From Mansonella perstans (lineage: Eukaryota > Nematoda > Chromadorea > Rhabditida > Onchocercidae), in the NCBI GenBank assembly GCA_037074765.1, contig JBAMDO010000155.1, positions 59,160 to 123,159 on the forward strand: a DNA stretch of 64,000 nt. Reading direction: 5' to 3'. The translations under genes were made by a program, and so were the position numbers. The notes below the pieces were generated by a model. The model saw only the letters and a program-made list of their open reading frames with translations. It did no database searches and was not told the DNA's origin. Below, one piece after another: positions 63,840 to 64,000 of this stretch (within the stretch, counting starts at the first letter, position 1; each line of letters opens with the position of its first letter).

Positions 63840-64000
63840 CCGTCTGTGACATACATTGGCTGACATACATTAGCTGATGTGACATACAACATGCTTAAGA
63901 GCAATATGTCTGTGACATACAACATATTTAGAGCAGTACATCCGTGACATACATTAGCTGAGTGACATACAACATGTTTAAGTGCAGTATGTCTGTGGCA
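63840..64000. repeat. Tandem array of GTGACATACA-type units, continuing past the edge
   Basis: Irregular copies of GTGACATACAACATGTTTAA followed by GAGCAGTATGTCT, alternating with a shorter form GACATACATTAGCTGA. The last copy is cut by the window end, so the array extends to the right. Confidence 0.85.

Noticed and set aside
55492..64000. tRNA, snRNA, rRNA or spliced-leader RNA genes
   Set aside because: I looked for clover-leaf-like and spliced-leader sequence here and elsewhere in the window and saw nothing convincing; a covariance-model search would be decisive.

Overview
This is an AT-rich nuclear segment of a nematode genome. The evidence is spliced genes with TTTTCAG-type 3' splice sites, compact nematode-style gene spacing, and a WAGO-type Argonaute, a family restricted to nematodes. 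Base composition and intron sizes (about 40 bp to 4 kb) would suit a clade III (spirurid or filarial) worm, but the species cannot be fixed from the sequence alone. All gene models were built by hand from splice signals, reading phase and remembered family sequences; no alignment was run.

Layout. 1-2355: right end of a 24-bp minisatellite that runs off the window, followed by a polypurine tract (2746-2905). 3622-14012 (+): Ena/VASP actin regulator (UNC-34 type), 10 exons with two introns over 3 kb. 16879-18515 (+): secreted RNase T2. 21048-26731 (-): CEBPZ/NOC1/Mak21 ribosome-biogenesis factor, 17 exons. 28146-31317 (-): protein farnesyltransferase beta subunit, 10 exons. 32134-33761 (-): NC2-alpha/DRAP1 histone-fold repressor, 5 exons. 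33762-37292: long divergent spacer with a 40-bp and a 31-bp tandem repeat. 37293-43787 (+): WAGO-like Argonaute, 22 exons, with the catalytic His replaced by Asp. 44835-49780 (+): Crooked-neck (CRNKL1/Clf1) splicing factor, 14 exons. 51425-55491 (+): PAPS transporter (SLC35B2, PST-1 type), 9 exons. 56394-62193 (-): GCK-I/MAP4K kinase with C-terminal citron homology domain (GCK-2 type), 17 exons. 62194-64000: upstream spacer ending in two more tandem arrays that run off the right edge.

The genes are mostly conserved housekeeping or signalling loci and do not form one pathway. From memory, the C. elegans orthologues of at least five of them (unc-34, rnst-2, fntb-1, pst-1, gck-2) lie on chromosome V. 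Two neighbouring pairs here (fntb-1 with CEBPZ; pst-1 with the crooked-neck gene) also appear to be neighbours in that worm. The segment therefore looks like conserved ancestral chromosome-V content. No RNA genes, complete transposons or CRISPR arrays were recognised. The most notable points are the probably slicer-dead Argonaute, two small tandem duplications that copy 3' splice sites, two GC-AG introns, a 36-nt candidate cassette exon in the PAPS transporter, and a 24-bp minisatellite open over long stretches on both strands.
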